DNA of 64,000 nucleotides from Celeribacter baekdonensis (GTDB lineage Bacteria; Pseudomonadota; Alphaproteobacteria; Rhodobacterales; Rhodobacteraceae): the NCBI RefSeq assembly GCF_003047105.1, contig NZ_CP028475.1, forward strand, positions 2,294,001 to 2,358,000. The letters are read 5' to 3'. This document shows positions 44,776-55,686 of this stretch, in pieces (positions within the stretch are counted from its first letter, which is position 1; each line of letters opens with the position of its first letter). The translations under genes and the position numbers were made by a program. A model generated the notes under the pieces. That model worked only from the letters and a program-made list of their open reading frames with translations. It was not told the DNA's origin and did no database searches.

Positions 44776-45459
44776 TTATTTGGCCTCCAGTTTGGTCAAA
44801 AGCGCCTTGGCGACCGCTTGTTCAGCCTGACGTTTGGACGTTGCCTCGGATTGCGCCGTCTCACCGCTTTCCAGCGTCACCTCAATGGTGAACACCGGCG
44901 CATGATCAGGGCCTTTACGAGAAATTTCGGTATATTTGGGCGGCTTCTGACCACGGGCTTGAGCCCATTCCTGAAGTGCGGTTTTGGCATCGCGCGCGTC
45001 ATCTTCGACCGTGTCGATCCGCGTGCTCCACAGGCCGCGCACAAGCGTCTTGGCGGCGGCAAACCCGCCATCGCGGTAGACGGCGGCAATCACCGCTTCC
45101 ATCGCATCCGCCAAAAGCGCCTCTTTGCGACGTCCACCAGACATCATCTCTGACCGGCCCAGTTTAAGCACAGCCCCAAGATCAATCTCGCGGGCCACAT
45201 CGGCACAGGTCTCTTTACGCACCAACGCATTGAACCGCGGTGCAAGTTGCCCTTCAGACGCCTTGCGATCGACTTCAAACAGAGCCTCAGCCATCACCAG
45301 CCCAAGCACCCGATCGCCCAAAAATTCAAGCCGTTGATTGTCCGGGCGGGTGACAGAAGAAATCGAACTGTGGGTCACGGCACGCATCAAAAGCTCGGGC
45401 TGAGAAAACTCATAGCCCAGCCGCTGTTGAAACGCTTGGAGTTCGGTCGAAATCTTCAC
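44776..45459 (-). CDS. rnc: Ribonuclease III
   Basis: 227 residues. The catalytic signature [20 protein letters not shown] is near 41-60, and the second acidic cluster [15 protein letters not shown] near 116-130. The C-terminal double-stranded RNA-binding domain (about 155-225) contains [17 protein letters not shown] and [13 protein letters not shown]. The GTG start overlaps the lepB stop (GTGA). Confidence 0.97.
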   Translation of the reverse strand: MKISTELQAFQQRLGYEFSQPELLMRAVTHSSISSVTRPDNQRLEFLGDRVLGLVMAEALFEVDRKASEGQLAPRFNALVRKETCADVAREIDLGAVLKLGRSEMMSGGRRKEALLADAMEAVIAAVYRDGGFAAAKTLVRGLWSTRIDTVEDDARDAKTALQEWAQARGQKPPKYTEISRKGPDHAPVFTIEVTLESGETAQSEATSKRQAEQAVAKALLTKLEAK

Positions 45460-46232
45460 TGAAGCTCCTTAAAGAAACGGTCTTTGCGCCACGTCCAGAA
45501 ATACACAAGGTGTTTGCCAGCGGAAGAAAAGATCACGCGATCCACCCGACCAAGTAGATATTCGGCAGGCACAAACCCCACACCAGACGGCTGCGCAAAG
45601 CGGCTGTCGGTGGAATTGTCGCGGTTGTCACCCATGAAGAAATATTGGCCTTCGGGGACGGTGTAAACATTGGTGTTATCGGCGCCGCCATTGCTGACAT
45701 TCAGGATCGAATGCTGACGTCCGCCAGGCAGGGTTTCGATATATTTTTCTTTCACGCAATCAGCGCCTAAACCCGGAGAAGGATTACTGCATTTCGGCTT
45801 GTTCCCCGCCGCGCCTTGGGGTTCAAAGGTTTCGACAAACACACCATCGGGGGTCTGGACAGCCTCTTCGCCATTGATAAAGACCACACCGTTTTTCAGT
45901 TGAACTTGGTCGCCCGGCAGGCCAATCAGACGTTTGACATAGGTGACATGTTTGGTGGGGTGTTCAAACACAACGATATCGCCGCGCTCGGGTTCGGTGA
46001 ACAGGATACGTCCAGACACCGGGCACATAAAGGCCATCGGGCAGGACCACTTCGAATAGCCATAGCTCATCTTATTGACGAACAAAAAATCCCCGATCAG
46101 CAACGTGTCTTTCATCGAGCTTGAGGGGATGAAAAACGGCTGAAAAAAGAAGGTCCGAAAAATCCCCGCAATCAAAAGGGCGTAGACGATGGTTTTGATG
46201 GTTTCGACCACACTGTCTTTGGTGCTGCTCAT
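45456..46232 (-). CDS. lepB: Signal peptidase I
   Basis: 258 residues, one N-terminal transmembrane helix (about 12-30), catalytic Ser39 in the PSSSM box and the general-base Lys in [12 protein letters not shown] near 108. Box [12 protein letters not shown] is near 200-210. The enzyme cuts signal peptides at the periplasmic face. A 140-nt spacer without a gene separates it from acpS. Confidence 0.96.
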   Translation of the reverse strand: MSSTKDSVVETIKTIVYALLIAGIFRTFFFQPFFIPSSSMKDTLLIGDFLFVNKMSYGYSKWSCPMAFMCPVSGRILFTEPERGDIVVFEHPTKHVTYVKRLIGLPGDQVQLKNGVVFINGEEAVQTPDGVFVETFEPQGAAGNKPKCSNPSPGLGADCVKEKYIETLPGGRQHSILNVSNGGADNTNVYTVPEGQYFFMGDNRDNSTDSRFAQPSGVGFVPAEYLLGRVDRVIFSSAGKHLVYFWTWRKDRFFKELQ

Positions 46233-46370
46233 CTGAATTCAGGTCCTTTGGGGGCTTTGGCGGGGATTTGGATACCGGTCCCCGGCTACATGGAAGGCGG
46301 CGCGATTGGAGTCAAGGCAAAGCCCCATGAAACCCCCGCAATGAGTGGGTTTTCGCAGCTTTAGAGGCGC

Positions 46371-46775
46371 TCACAGCCCGGTCGGGCGCGCCTCGATCAC
46401 CACAAAGGCCTGCGCCCAAGGGTGATCATCGGTCAACGTGACATGGATGATTGCCTCATGACCCGACGGGGTCATCGCCTCTAACCGCTCTTTGGCCCAC
46501 CCTGTGACCTCCATCACCGGCTGCCCAGAGGCAAGGTTTTTGACCGCCATGTCTTTCCATGAAATGCCCATGGCGAGCCCCGTCCCCAAGGCTTTGGAAC
46601 AGGCTTCTTTGGCGGCCCAGCGTTTGGCATAGGTGCCCGCAACGTCGCGACGACGTTCGGCTTTGTGTTGTTCCGCCTCCGTAAACACGCGGTTTTTAAA
46701 TCGGTCGCCAAAGCGGGCCAAAGTACCGGAAATCCGGTCAATATTGGCAAGGTCCGTGCCAATCCCGAGGATCAT
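46371..46775 (-). CDS. acpS: Holo-[acyl-carrier-protein] synthase
   Basis: 134 residues. Transfers phosphopantetheine from CoA to ACP. The Mg ligands are Asp8 (GIGTDL) and Glu57 ([10 protein letters not shown]). Start overlaps the stop of the upstream exported-protein gene (ATGA). Neighbouring pdxJ-acpS-lepB-rnc-era order is a conserved alphaproteobacterial and gammaproteobacterial block. Confidence 0.96.
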   Translation of the reverse strand: MILGIGTDLANIDRISGTLARFGDRFKNRVFTEAEQHKAERRRDVAGTYAKRWAAKEACSKALGTGLAMGISWKDMAVKNLASGQPVMEVTGWAKERLEAMTPSGHEAIIHVTLTDDHPWAQAFVVIEARPTGL

Positions 46776-47236
46776 TTCGGAGCCTCAAACACTGTGGCGA
46801 TCTCGCCCGTGGCTTGGTTCAGCGCAAAACTCAGCCGGCCCATTTTGGCCGGACCGTCCTCGGGGTCATAAAGGCGGGCAGGCATCATGAACAACAGCCC
46901 GGTTGACGGCTCATAATCGGCCTCAAGGGCGGCAAAATCTACCGCCTCAAACCCGCTCCCCGCCGCATCGGCAGAAATGACGCGGCATTGCCGCCCACCG
47001 ACCTCGTCAAACGGCGGCGACAGGACCAAAATGTGAAACGCAGCCGCCGCCGGTTCAATCGTGTCCAAAAGCGCAAGCCGCACCGCACCATTGGCAAAGG
47101 TCCGGGCATTTTCACCCCAAGGCTCAACCACAGAGCCAGCCGAGGCGCGCCAGTCACAGGGCGTGACCTCCTGTGCCTGAGCCGTGATCGGCAAGGCCGC
47201 GATGAGAAGCGCCAAAATTCCTCGGAGACCCGTCAT
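46772..47236 (-). CDS. Exported hypothetical protein
   Basis: 154 residues with a signal peptide (1-21, AQA cleavage). The mature part has two Cys residues (about 27 and 84) that may form a disulphide bond, and it ends in a beta-rich segment. I recognise no family. It is inserted between acpS (overlap ATGA) and the LysE-type gene, so it is probably expressed with them. Confidence 0.7.
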   Translation of the reverse strand: MTGLRGILALLIAALPITAQAQEVTPCDWRASAGSVVEPWGENARTFANGAVRLALLDTIEPAAAAFHILVLSPPFDEVGGRQCRVISADAAGSGFEAVDFAALEADYEPSTGLLFMMPARLYDPEDGPAKMGRLSFALNQATGEIATVFEAPK

Positions 47237-47237
47237 G

Positions 47238-47861
47238 TCACACCACTTTCGCTGTCAAAACTTTGAGGGCGGCAAAGCCAAACAAAGCGGCAAATGCGCC
47301 TTCAAACACCCGATGAAGCCGCAAATAACCCCGCGCGATCAAGCGGGTCGAAAACGCAAAAGCCATGGCGGACATCACCGTGAACGACACCGCCAGACAA
47401 GACGCGCCGACTTGCACAAGCGCGATGGGTTCCGCGCCGTCGGGAATCACGACCGCAAACAACGCGCCCCAAAACAGGATGGCTTTCGGGTTCATGACGT
47501 GGATGGTTAGACCCCTGAGAAAGGACACACGCAGCGGCTCATCTACGGCACGCACCTTGGCCTCGCTTTTTGACATCGCGGATCGTGCCGATTTAATGGC
47601 GAGGATCAAAAGATACCCGGCCCCAACATAGCGCAGCGCGTCGAGCAGCCACGCATGGGCCATCATCGCCGCACCAAGACCGAAGCCCGCAAGGGTGGCC
47701 CAAAACAACGACCCGCACCACACGCCGGTGGACACGGCAAAGCCATTGGCGCGCCCGCCGCCCATAGCGGCCCCGACGATGGCCAAGATCGCTGGCCCCG
47801 GAGAGCCGACGGCAATCGCCCAGCCCAGCAAAATCGGCCAGAGGTCAGAAAACGGGATCAC
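47238..47861 (-). CDS. LysE/RhtB-family translocator
   Basis: 207 residues with six hydrophobic helices; the N-terminal family signature [23 protein letters not shown] is at about 14-37, and the [15 protein letters not shown] segment at about 120-135. Such proteins export amino acids or similar compounds. Start overlaps the pdxJ stop. Confidence 0.88.
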   Translation of the reverse strand: MIPFSDLWPILLGWAIAVGSPGPAILAIVGAAMGGGRANGFAVSTGVWCGSLFWATLAGFGLGAAMMAHAWLLDALRYVGAGYLLILAIKSARSAMSKSEAKVRAVDEPLRVSFLRGLTIHVMNPKAILFWGALFAVVIPDGAEPIALVQVGASCLAVSFTVMSAMAFAFSTRLIARGYLRLHRVFEGAFAALFGFAALKVLTAKVV

Positions 47862-48619
47862 GCAGACACCTCAAGACGCGCCGCATCCATCAACCGCCGC
47901 ATTTCGGCAATCGCCGGTTTGATGCCACGGAAAATCGCCTCGCCAATAAGAAAATGGCCGATGTTCAGTTCGACAATCTGCGGTAAGGCGGCAATCGGAG
48001 CAACGGTGTCATAGGTCAAACCGTGGCCCGCATGGACCTCCAGACCCAAATCCGCCGCAAACGCGGCCATTTCGGTGAGACGTTTCAGCTCCTCATCACG
48101 CGCAGCAAAATCGCCCTCTGCATGGAGGTCGCAATAGGCCCCGGTGTGCAATTCGACCACGGCGGCCCCAATCCGATGCGCGGCCTCAATTTGGCGTTTG
48201 TCCGCCGCGATAAAGATCGACACACGACAGCCCGCGTCCCGCAAAGGTGCAATGAAATGAGCCAATTTGTTTTCTTCGCGCGCGACTTCAAGCCCGCCTT
48301 CGGTGGTCCGTTCTTCGCGTTTTTCAGGGACGATACAAACCGCATGAGGTTTGTGGCGCAGCGCAATGGATTGCATCTCATCGGTCGCGGCCATTTCGAA
48401 ATTCAGCGGCACAGAGAGCGCTGCGACAAGGCGTTCGATGTCATCGTCGGTGATGTGGCGGCGGTCTTCGCGCAGATGCGCCGTGATCCCATCGGCGCCC
48501 GCCTCTTCGGCCAGCTTTGCCGCTCGGATCGGGTCCGGATAAGCCGAGCCACGCGCATTGCGCACGGTGGCCACATGGTCAATGTTCATCCCAAGACGCA
48601 GCACGCTTGTCGCAGTCAT
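47858..48619 (-). CDS. pdxJ: Pyridoxine 5'-phosphate synthase
   Basis: 253 residues. Condenses 1-deoxyxylulose 5-phosphate and 3-amino-2-oxopropyl phosphate to give pyridoxine 5'-phosphate. Conserved [16 protein letters not shown] (8-23), HLREDRRHI (about 47-55) and HAGHGL near 195-200 are present. It lies in the rsh to acpS run. The 99-nt spacer before it has no gene. Confidence 0.96.
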   Translation of the reverse strand: MTATSVLRLGMNIDHVATVRNARGSAYPDPIRAAKLAEEAGADGITAHLREDRRHITDDDIERLVAALSVPLNFEMAATDEMQSIALRHKPHAVCIVPEKREERTTEGGLEVAREENKLAHFIAPLRDAGCRVSIFIAADKRQIEAAHRIGAAVVELHTGAYCDLHAEGDFAARDEELKRLTEMAAFAADLGLEVHAGHGLTYDTVAPIAALPQIVELNIGHFLIGEAIFRGIKPAIAEMRRLMDAARLEVSA

Positions 48620-48718
48620 ATTCAGTGTCCTTGACGGTTTATTCAGGTTGCGGCTGACAATACCGCGCCTGCGTCGAAAGAAAACCGCGAATTCTTGATC
48701 ACACCGATCACATCCTGT

Positions 48719-49375
48719 TCACACCTTATTCGGCGGACCCTTTTTGGCGGCGGCCTTTTTGCGCCGGAGTTCCTCTAGCTTGGCCTTCAAGCGCCCGCGC
48801 CGGCTTTTCTGATAGGCGGCAATCATTGGCAAAGTGACGTAATAGGCCGCCAAACCCGCAACGATCCCCGGCAAAATTCCCCCAACCAGATAGGGTAGAA
48901 AAATCTCGTGAAAGAACCGGATGAGCGCATCCCAATTGGTGTCACGTTCGGTGAAGAGCGCCAAAAAGTTTTGCCAGAAATCATCAGCGGCATCAAAAAA
49001 TTTACCGACCAAAGAACGCTCCGCCTCGTGATCAAACCGCGTGCCCAAGATGAAATGTCCCATCTTCATCGAGATCACGCCAATCGGAACATAGGTCAAC
49101 GGATTGCCGACAAAGGTGGCCAGCAAGGCGGCAATCACATTGCCACGGCTGAGCTTGGCAATCGCGTAGGCGATGAAAAAGTGAAGTCCAAAGAATGGGG
49201 TAAACACGGTAAACACCCCCGCGAACACGCCGCGCGCAATTTTATGCGGCGTGTCTGGCAGGCGATGCAGACGATGTTGAAGATAGCGCGCCGCGCGGGA
49301 CCATCCGCCTTTCGGCCAGATCACCTGCGACAGCCATTTCAATGGCGTCAGTTTTTCCCGGCGCTTGAAGACCAC
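48719..49375 (-). CDS. DUF2062-domain membrane protein
   Basis: 218 residues. The DUF2062 region (about 35-195) begins at DTPHKIARGVFAGVFTVFTPFFGLH and contains a GNPLTYVPI motif near 90-98 and three to four hydrophobic helices; the C-terminus is strongly basic. The start is GTG, with GGGGGA upstream as ribosome binding site. It always sits beside rsh in this group; function unknown. Confidence 0.82.
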   Translation of the reverse strand: MVFKRREKLTPLKWLSQVIWPKGGWSRAARYLQHRLHRLPDTPHKIARGVFAGVFTVFTPFFGLHFFIAYAIAKLSRGNVIAALLATFVGNPLTYVPIGVISMKMGHFILGTRFDHEAERSLVGKFFDAADDFWQNFLALFTERDTNWDALIRFFHEIFLPYLVGGILPGIVAGLAAYYVTLPMIAAYQKSRRGRLKAKLEELRRKKAAAKKGPPNKV

Positions 49376-49398
49376 ATCATCCCCCGTGGATCTCGTGT

Positions 49399-51516
49399 TT
49401 AGGGCTTTCTGGTCAAATCCCTGTACCGCCGAACGCGCGCAACGTCGCTTTCGGCCTCAAGTGCAAGCATAACAGCATGAAGATGTTCTACGTCTCGCAG
49501 ATCGACATCTACAATCAAACGGTAAAAGTCCGGTTTGCGATCAAGAAATTGCAAATCCGAGATATTGGCCTTTTGTTCGGCGATTAAGGTGCAAATTTTG
49601 CCCAAAACGCCCGTATCATTCGAAATCGTAATGTCGAGTGATACGGTATGTTCCGCGGCATGGGGGCCGGCATGCCATTGCAAATCCACCCAGCGCCCCG
49701 TTTCCGTCTCCAGCTCCTCAAGCGCCGGGCAATCAATCGCGTGAATCACCACACCCTTGCCGCGATAGGTGATGCCAACGATGCGCTCACCGGGCACCGG
49801 TTGGCAGCATCGCGCACGATTGTAGCTTTCGCCCTCAGAAAGGCCCAAAACCGCACGTTTGGAATCAATCGCGCCGCTGGTGCGCACCAATTCCGGGTAA
49901 ACCGCGCGAACCACATCGGAGGCCGCCAATTCAGCCGAGCCAAGCCGCGCCAAAAGCTCTTGGGCGCTGACCAACGACATTTGTTTCGCCGCCGTCGCCA
50001 GTGCCTTTTCGGAGGATTTTTTGCCAACGTGATCAAAGGCCACGCGCGCCAATTCCCGGCCCAATTTGATGAACCGTTCGCGGTCTTCTTCGCGCAGAGA
50101 TTTGCGGATCGCGGCCTTGGCACGTCCGGTCACGACAATGTCGATCCACGTGGCTTGCGGGCGCTGCCCTTCGGCGGTGAGAATTTCGACCGACTGACCG
50201 TTTTTCAACCGGGTCCAAAGCGGCACACGAATGCCGTCCACCTTGGCACCGACACAGCTGTTCCCAATCCGAGTGTGGATCGCGTAAGCATAGTCAAGCG
50301 GCGTCGCGCCTTTCGGTAAGGACACCACCTCGCCTTTGGGCGTGAAGGTAAACACCTTATCCGAATACATTTCGAGTTTGACGTGTTCGAGAAACTCGGA
50401 GTGGTCTTCAGCGTTTTCAAACCGCTCGGTGAGCTGCGCCAACCATTTGGCCGGATCGACCGCAAACGGGTTTTTGGCCCGCACACCATCGCGATAGGAC
50501 CAATGCGCCGCCACGCCAGACTCGGCCACTTCGTGCATTTGCCGGGTGCGAATTTGCACCTCAACCCGTTTGCCATCGCGGCCCGACACGGTGGTGTGGA
50601 TCGAACGATAGCCGTTGGATTTCGGCTGAGAGATATAGTCTTTGAACCGGGTTGGTACAGCCCGCCAACGTTGGTGGATCACGCCCAAAACGCGGTAACA
50701 ATCGCCCTCGGAACGGGTGATGACGCGAAAACCGTAAATGTCTGACAAGCGGGAGAAACTTTGTTGTTTCTCCTCCATTTTACGCCAGATCGAATAGGGC
50801 TTTTTGGCGCGACCAAACACGTCCGCCTCAATGCCCTCTTTTTCAAGCTCGGCACGGATGTCATTGGTGATTTTATGGATCACATCGCCGGTCTCGCGTT
50901 GCAGCGTGATAAAGCGGCGAATGATCGAATTGCGCGCTTCTGGGTTGATCACGCGAAAGCTGAGATCTTCCAATTCTTCGCGCATCCATTGCATACCCAT
51001 CCGGCCCGCAAGCGGTGCATAGATGTCCATGGTTTCGCGCGCTTTTTGCAGCTGCTTTTCGGGGCGCATGGATTTGATCGTGCGCATGTTGTGCAAGCGA
51101 TCGGCGAGTTTGACCAAAATGACGCGCAGGTCTTTCGACATCGCCATAAACAGTTTGCGAAAGTTTTCCGCCTGTTTGGTCTCAGAACTGGACAGTTGCA
51201 GATTGGTGAGTTTCGTCACCCCATCGACCAACTCGGCCACATCGGTGCCGAATTTGCGCTCGACCTCACTGTAGGTCGATTTGGTGTCCTCAATCGTGTC
51301 ATGCAACAGGGCGGTAATGATGGTGGCATCATCAAGCGCCTGTTCGGTCAGGATCGCGGCAACAGCAACAGGATGAGTGAAATACGGCTCGCCCGAACGG
51401 CGGAACTGCCCCTCATGCATCTCACGCCCGTAGGCGTAAGCCTCCCGGATGAGATCGGCGTTTGTTTTTGGGTTATAGTTACGGACCAGAGCGATCAGGT
51501 CTTCGACGTCGATCAT
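49399..51516 (-). CDS. Bifunctional (p)ppGpp synthetase/hydrolase (RSH)
   Basis: 705 residues from the ATG at 51516; a TTG four codons upstream is possible but less good. The HD hydrolase domain has FTHPVAVAAIL and LLHDTIEDT near 40-75, the synthetase domain has YGFRVITRSEGDCYRVLGVIHQRW near 255-278, TGS follows near 390-450 and ACT at the C-terminus. As the only RSH seen, it probably controls stringent response in both directions. Confidence 0.95.
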   Translation of the reverse strand: MIDVEDLIALVRNYNPKTNADLIREAYAYGREMHEGQFRRSGEPYFTHPVAVAAILTEQALDDATIITALLHDTIEDTKSTYSEVERKFGTDVAELVDGVTKLTNLQLSSSETKQAENFRKLFMAMSKDLRVILVKLADRLHNMRTIKSMRPEKQLQKARETMDIYAPLAGRMGMQWMREELEDLSFRVINPEARNSIIRRFITLQRETGDVIHKITNDIRAELEKEGIEADVFGRAKKPYSIWRKMEEKQQSFSRLSDIYGFRVITRSEGDCYRVLGVIHQRWRAVPTRFKDYISQPKSNGYRSIHTTVSGRDGKRVEVQIRTRQMHEVAESGVAAHWSYRDGVRAKNPFAVDPAKWLAQLTERFENAEDHSEFLEHVKLEMYSDKVFTFTPKGEVVSLPKGATPLDYAYAIHTRIGNSCVGAKVDGIRVPLWTRLKNGQSVEILTAEGQRPQATWIDIVVTGRAKAAIRKSLREEDRERFIKLGRELARVAFDHVGKKSSEKALATAAKQMSLVSAQELLARLGSAELAASDVVRAVYPELVRTSGAIDSKRAVLGLSEGESYNRARCCQPVPGERIVGITYRGKGVVIHAIDCPALEELETETGRWVDLQWHAGPHAAEHTVSLDITISNDTGVLGKICTLIAEQKANISDLQFLDRKPDFYRLIVDVDLRDVEHLHAVMLALEAESDVARVRRYRDLTRKP

Positions 51517-51555
51517 TTCGGTCCGCAAACTCCTTTGAGGGGCGCCATAGCGCCC

Positions 51556-51909
51556 TTAGTTCTGACCCTGTGCTTCCATCAAGGCGCGCAGGAGCTTCTC
51601 TTCGGACATGTCGTCTTCGACCGGCTTGTCCTGTTCTTGGCCCATGAGCAGAGCCATTTGATCGTCTTCCGGCTCGTCGACCTCGATCTGGGTCTGTTGG
51701 CTTTCGATCATCCGCTCGCGCAGCGCGTCGGCGGACTGAGTTTCCTCAGCGATCTCACGCAGAGCCACAACCGGGTTTTTGTCGTTGTCACGATCCACGG
51801 TCAACGCAGAGCCAGCCGCAACCTCACGCGCACGGTGAGCTGCAAGCATCACAAGCTCGAAACGGTTCGGGACTTTGTCGACGCAATCTTCAACTGTGAC
51901 GCGGGCCAT
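51556..51909 (-). CDS. rpoZ: RNA polymerase omega subunit
   Basis: 117 residues, starting [34 protein letters not shown]; the conserved core is in the first 60 residues and the rest is acidic and less conserved. The in-frame ORF goes 11 codons further upstream, but this is not part of omega. The next gene is rsh, 39 nt downstream. Confidence 0.95.
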   Translation of the reverse strand: MARVTVEDCVDKVPNRFELVMLAAHRAREVAAGSALTVDRDNDKNPVVALREIAEETQSADALRERMIESQQTQIEVDEPEDDQMALLMGQEQDKPVEDDMSEEKLLRALMEAQGQN

Positions 51910-51990
51910 GTGGATCTCCAATCGTTGGACGGATGGGTACAAAGGCCCTATTTAGGCGCAAGGCTTCCCATTGACAAGCGCCCTCTCCCC

Positions 51991-52614
51991 TTAATTCACG
52001 GGGATTTCAAGGCCCGATTGCGCTTTTACCTCGGTTTTTTCCGCATCAGGCAAAGCGTCAATCATCTCGGCTACGGTTTTTCCGCTCAACGGGTGCACCC
52101 AATCGGGTGCCAAATCGGCAAAGGGAATCAGCATAAATGCCCGATCTTGGATGCGCGGATGCGGCAGGATCAATGTCTCAGGCGCTTGCGTGGTCTGGGC
52201 GCTCATCGGCAAATCAATCCAGCGCTGGACGGTTGTCACATCCGGGCGCACCTTGCCCTCCATTGCCATCAGATCAAGATCAATCGACCGCCCCGCCCAC
52301 CGCGTTTTGCGCACCCGACCATGCCGGGCCTCAATCTCATGCAACAGGCTCAGGAGCGCTTCTGGCGTCAACACCGTCTCGACTTCAATTGCAAAATTGA
52401 TGTAAGATGGACCGGCACCGGCAGGAAAGCACGGCGTCTCAAAAACCCGACTCGCCCCCCTGACAGCCACCCCCATGTCGCGCAGGTCCTGCACCGCTGA
52501 GAACAGCGTTTCGACCGGCTCGCCCGTTTCCGAGGGCAAATTGGCACCAAATGCAACCCATGCGCGTATTTTCGCGTATTTTTCATCAACATCTCGCGAC
52601 ACGATCACCGCCAC
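51991..52614 (-). CDS. folK: 6-hydroxymethyl-dihydropterin pyrophosphokinase
   Basis: 207 residues. Second-last enzyme to dihydropteroate in folate synthesis. The signature RWAGRSIDLDLMAM is near 105-118, preceded by the ATP/pterin part around FETPCFPAGAGPSYIN, and ILPHPRIQDRAFMLIP near 148-163 is diagnostic. It is divergent from the NYN gene. Confidence 0.93.
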   Translation of the reverse strand: MAVIVSRDVDEKYAKIRAWVAFGANLPSETGEPVETLFSAVQDLRDMGVAVRGASRVFETPCFPAGAGPSYINFAIEVETVLTPEALLSLLHEIEARHGRVRKTRWAGRSIDLDLMAMEGKVRPDVTTVQRWIDLPMSAQTTQAPETLILPHPRIQDRAFMLIPFADLAPDWVHPLSGKTVAEMIDALPDAEKTEVKAQSGLEIPVN

Positions 52615-52737
52615 CCTATATTTTTAGACAAGTTCATATTTGATGCGTTTCGTACTACTGACAGCACCAGAAAGCCACGAACACTTGGTCGCCCATTCGG
52701 GAAGGCCCAACAAAAAACAACCCAAAAGGACCTTTTG

Positions 52738-53298
52738 ATGTTTTACAAAGATGAACGACTTGCCTTGTTCATCGATGGATCGAATCTCTATGCGGCCGCC
52801 AAGTCGCTGGGTTTCGATATCGATTACAAACTTCTCCGACAGGAATTCATGCGCCGCGGCAAACTTCTGCGTGCGTTTTATTACACCGCTCTGCTCGAAA
52901 ACGATGAGTATTCTCCGATCCGGCCGCTGGTCGATTGGTTGAATTACAACGGTTTCACCATGGTGACCAAACCCGCTAAGGAATTCACCGATTCCATGGG
53001 GCGTCGCAAAATCAAAGGCAACATGGACATCGAACTGGCAGTCGATGCAATGGAACTTGCCCCCCGAGTGGATCATATTGTGATCTTCTCTGGCGATGGC
53101 GATTTCCGTCCCTTGGTCGAAAGCCTGCAACGCCAAGGCGTGCGCGTCTCCGTGGTCTCAACCATTCGTTCGCAACCACCAATGATTGCCGACGAACTGC
53201 GCCGTCAGGCCGATAATTTCATCGAACTTGAAGAGCTGCGCAATGTGATCGGCCGTCCGGCGCGCGAACCGCGCGAAGAAGGCAACTTCGACGAATAA
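52738..53298 (+). CDS. NYN-domain (LabA/DUF88) putative nuclease
   Basis: 186 residues from the ATG at 52738, 8 nt after AAAGGA. The PIN-like acidic residues are all present: IDGSN near 12-16, MDIELAVDAMEL near 97-108 and FSGDGDFRPLV near 119-129. Members of the family are metal-dependent RNases or structural PIN-like proteins. It is a separate transcript beside folK and ispH. Confidence 0.85.
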   Translation: MFYKDERLALFIDGSNLYAAAKSLGFDIDYKLLRQEFMRRGKLLRAFYYTALLENDEYSPIRPLVDWLNYNGFTMVTKPAKEFTDSMGRRKIKGNMDIELAVDAMELAPRVDHIVIFSGDGDFRPLVESLQRQGVRVSVVSTIRSQPPMIADELRRQADNFIELEELRNVIGRPAREPREEGNFDE

Positions 53299-53327
53299 CC
53301 CCCTCATTTCCTCGTTGCACATCATCA

Positions 53328-53355
53328 TGGCCCGGACAGATGTTCGGGCCATTTC
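53328..53355 (+). terminator. Probable terminator after the NYN gene
   Basis: A 7-bp stem TGGCCCG/CGGGCCA followed by a weak T-tract. Confidence 0.5.
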
Positions 53356-53440
53356 TATTCAGGCAATTGCCATCGACGCGCTCCGAAACATTGCACCCGC
53401 GCCCATTTCGCCCTACCTCTTGTGACAACAGGAGCGCGCC

Positions 53441-54391
53441 ATGACCAAACCCTCGTTGACCCTTTACCTTGCAGCCCCTCGTGGCTTTTGCGCCGGCGTT
53501 GATCGCGCCATTAAAATCGTCGAACTGGCGATAGAAAAATGGGGCGCGCCTGTCTATGTGCGCCACGAGATCGTTCACAACAAATTCGTCGTCGATAGCC
53601 TGCGCGACAAAGGGGCGGTCTTTGTCGAAGAGTTGGAAGATTGCCCCGATGACCGCCCGGTGATTTTTTCCGCCCATGGCGTGCCCAAAGCCGTGCCCGC
53701 CGAAGCCGCCAAACGCGAGATGGTCTATGTCGACGCCACCTGTCCGCTGGTGTCCAAGGTCCATATCGAAGCCGAACGCCATTTCGAGGCTGGACTTCAA
53801 ATGGTGATGATTGGCCATGCCGGTCACCCGGAAACCATCGGCACCATGGGGCAATTGCCAGAGGGCGAAGTGCTTTTGGTCGAAACGCCGGGAGATGTGG
53901 CCGGGCTGTCTGTGCGTGACGGCGAAAAACTGGCCTTTATCACCCAGACCACATTGTCGGTCGATGACACTGTGGATGTGATCAACGCTCTGCGCGCGCG
54001 GTTTCCAAACATCATCGGCCCGCACAAAGAAGACATCTGTTACGCCACCACCAATCGGCAAGCGGCGGTGAAAGCCATTTCATCACATATAGACGCTCTT
54101 TTGGTCATTGGTGCGCCCAATAGTTCAAATAGCAAACGTTTGGTCGAGGTCGGATCTGCCAATGGCTGTGCCTATTCTCAGCTTGTCCAACGCGCCACCG
54201 ACATTGATTGGCGCGCTCTGGCGGGCATCCAATCCGTCGGCATCACCGCTGGTGCCTCCGCGCCTGAGCTTTTGGTCAACGAGGTGATCGACGCCTTCAA
54301 AACCCGCTATGACGTCACGGTTGAACTGGTCGAAACCGCACAGGAAAACGTCGAATTCAAAGTCCCGCGCGTGTTGCGAGAGCTTGCATGA
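53441..54391 (+). CDS. ispH: 4-hydroxy-3-methylbut-2-enyl diphosphate reductase
   Basis: 316 residues. Last step of the MEP isoprenoid pathway, forming IPP and DMAPP, with a [4Fe-4S] cluster. The three cluster ligands are Cys17 ([10 protein letters not shown]), Cys101 (DATCPLV) and Cys200 ([10 protein letters not shown]). The catalytic Glu is in the conserved region ahead of Cys200. It is followed by rnhA 67 nt later. Confidence 0.96.
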   Translation: MTKPSLTLYLAAPRGFCAGVDRAIKIVELAIEKWGAPVYVRHEIVHNKFVVDSLRDKGAVFVEELEDCPDDRPVIFSAHGVPKAVPAEAAKREMVYVDATCPLVSKVHIEAERHFEAGLQMVMIGHAGHPETIGTMGQLPEGEVLLVETPGDVAGLSVRDGEKLAFITQTTLSVDDTVDVINALRARFPNIIGPHKEDICYATTNRQAAVKAISSHIDALLVIGAPNSSNSKRLVEVGSANGCAYSQLVQRATDIDWRALAGIQSVGITAGASAPELLVNEVIDAFKTRYDVTVELVETAQENVEFKVPRVLRELA

Positions 54392-54458
54392 TCCGCTAAT
54401 GAGGCGCTCCCGCAATGGCCCTTTGCGCGTCCCCTGAGACCTCACGAAAAGGAACGAC

Positions 54459-54920
54459 ATGCCCGAAATTCACGCTTGGACCGATGGTGCCTGCTCTGGA
54501 AATCCCGGCCCTGGCGGTTGGGGTGTGGTGATGCGGGCGATGGACGGGGATACGATCGTCAAGGAACGTGAGCTGAAAGGCGGCGAACCCGATACCACGA
54601 ACAACCGGATGGAGCTTTTGGCCGCGATCAATGCACTCGAAACCCTGACGCGCCCGACCGACATCACCATCACCACGGACAGCGCCTATGTCAAAAATGG
54701 CGTAACGGGTTGGATTCATGGTTGGAAACGCAACGGTTGGAAAACCGCCAACAAAAAGCCAGTTAAAAACGTCGATCTGTGGCAACGCATTGATGCGGCG
54801 CAACACACACACAACGTGACGTGGAAATGGATCAAAGGCCACGCGGGGCATGCCGAAAACGAACAGGCCGACGAGCTTGCCCGCGCCGGGATGGCCCCAT
54901 TTAAGAAAGCCGCGAAATGA
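54459..54920 (+). CDS. rnhA: Ribonuclease HI
   Basis: 153 residues. The DEDD active site is complete: Asp8 ([11 protein letters not shown]), Glu near 51 ([10 protein letters not shown]), Asp near 71 (TTDSAYV) and Asp near 137 (NEQADELA). It degrades the RNA strand of RNA-DNA hybrids. Stop overlaps the start of the next gene (ATGA). Confidence 0.97.
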   Translation: MPEIHAWTDGACSGNPGPGGWGVVMRAMDGDTIVKERELKGGEPDTTNNRMELLAAINALETLTRPTDITITTDSAYVKNGVTGWIHGWKRNGWKTANKKPVKNVDLWQRIDAAQHTHNVTWKWIKGHAGHAENEQADELARAGMAPFKKAAK

Positions 54921-55540
54921 GCGTTCTTTCCGCCCTCGATTACACCTCAGTCATCGTCTTCGCGATTTCCGGCGCTTTGGCCGCATCGCGAGCCCAGCTC
55001 GACATCGTCGGTTTTTCCTTTGTCGCCTGTTTGACGGCGGTCGGCGGCGGCACGATCCGGGATGTATTGCTCAACCGAGACGCGGTGTTTTGGATCGCTG
55101 ATCCCACGTACATTCTGATCGCCACGCTGATTGCCACCGTGGTGTTTTTCACCGCGCATCTGTTTGAAAGCCGTCTCAAAGCCCTGATGTGGGCTGATGC
55201 GATTGCTCTTGGCGTGGCGGTGGCCGCAGGCGCAGGTGTGGCGCTTAAACTGGGTCAGCCACCGGTGATCATTGCCCTGATGGGGGTGGCCACCGGGTGT
55301 TTTGGCGGTTTGATGCGCGATGTGGTCTGTAACGAAGTGCCGCTGATTTTGACCCAAGGCGAGCTTTATGCCTCGGCAGCTTTGGCCGGGGCGATCGCGA
55401 TGATCACCGCATCCTATTTGGATTTTACACCCATTTATTCTTATATTTCATGCGCTGTTTTGACATTCGGCCTACGCGCCGGAAGCCTAATGTTTGGCTG
55501 GTCCCTGCCCGTCTATAAATCCCGCCCGCCGCGCGCTTAG
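54917..55540 (+). CDS. TRIC-type (UPF0126/YadS) membrane channel protein
   Basis: 207 residues with six to seven transmembrane helices in two homologous halves; [20 protein letters not shown] near 36-57 and [19 protein letters not shown] near 126-145 are the paired motifs. Homologues act as trimeric intracellular cation channels, or glycine-induced transporters in some bacteria. Its end overlaps by four bases with the converging small gene at 55537. Confidence 0.86.
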   Translation: MSVLSALDYTSVIVFAISGALAASRAQLDIVGFSFVACLTAVGGGTIRDVLLNRDAVFWIADPTYILIATLIATVVFFTAHLFESRLKALMWADAIALGVAVAAGAGVALKLGQPPVIIALMGVATGCFGGLMRDVVCNEVPLILTQGELYASAALAGAIAMITASYLDFTPIYSYISCAVLTFGLRAGSLMFGWSLPVYKSRPPRA

Positions 55541-55674
55541 GCTTTGATGTACCAGGTTGCCGCAATGCCGATGCAACAGACGACAAACCACCCGCCGGGG
55601 CGGAACATCAGCCAAAGACAAAGGCCAAATAACAGCCGAAACACCATCCCGGGAATCGCCAAAAGCCCAAACAT
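55537..55674 (-). CDS. 45-residue small membrane protein
   Basis: A short gene. The sequence starts MFGLLAIPGMVFRLLFG and ends WYIKA, with one or two hydrophobic stretches and two adjacent Cys. The ATG at 55674 has AGGAG six bases upstream, an ideal ribosome binding site, and stands 12 nt after the stop of the GlsB-like gene, so it is the last gene of the def-fmt operon. The evidence is good for translation but there is none for function. Confidence 0.6.
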   Translation of the reverse strand: MFGLLAIPGMVFRLLFGLCLWLMFRPGGWFVVCCIGIAATWYIKA

Positions 55675-55686
55675 GCCACTCTCCTA

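Noticed and set aside
50761..52500. A 579-codon open frame antisense to rsh, rpoZ and folK
   Set aside because: Spans three real genes on the other strand and has no family resemblance.
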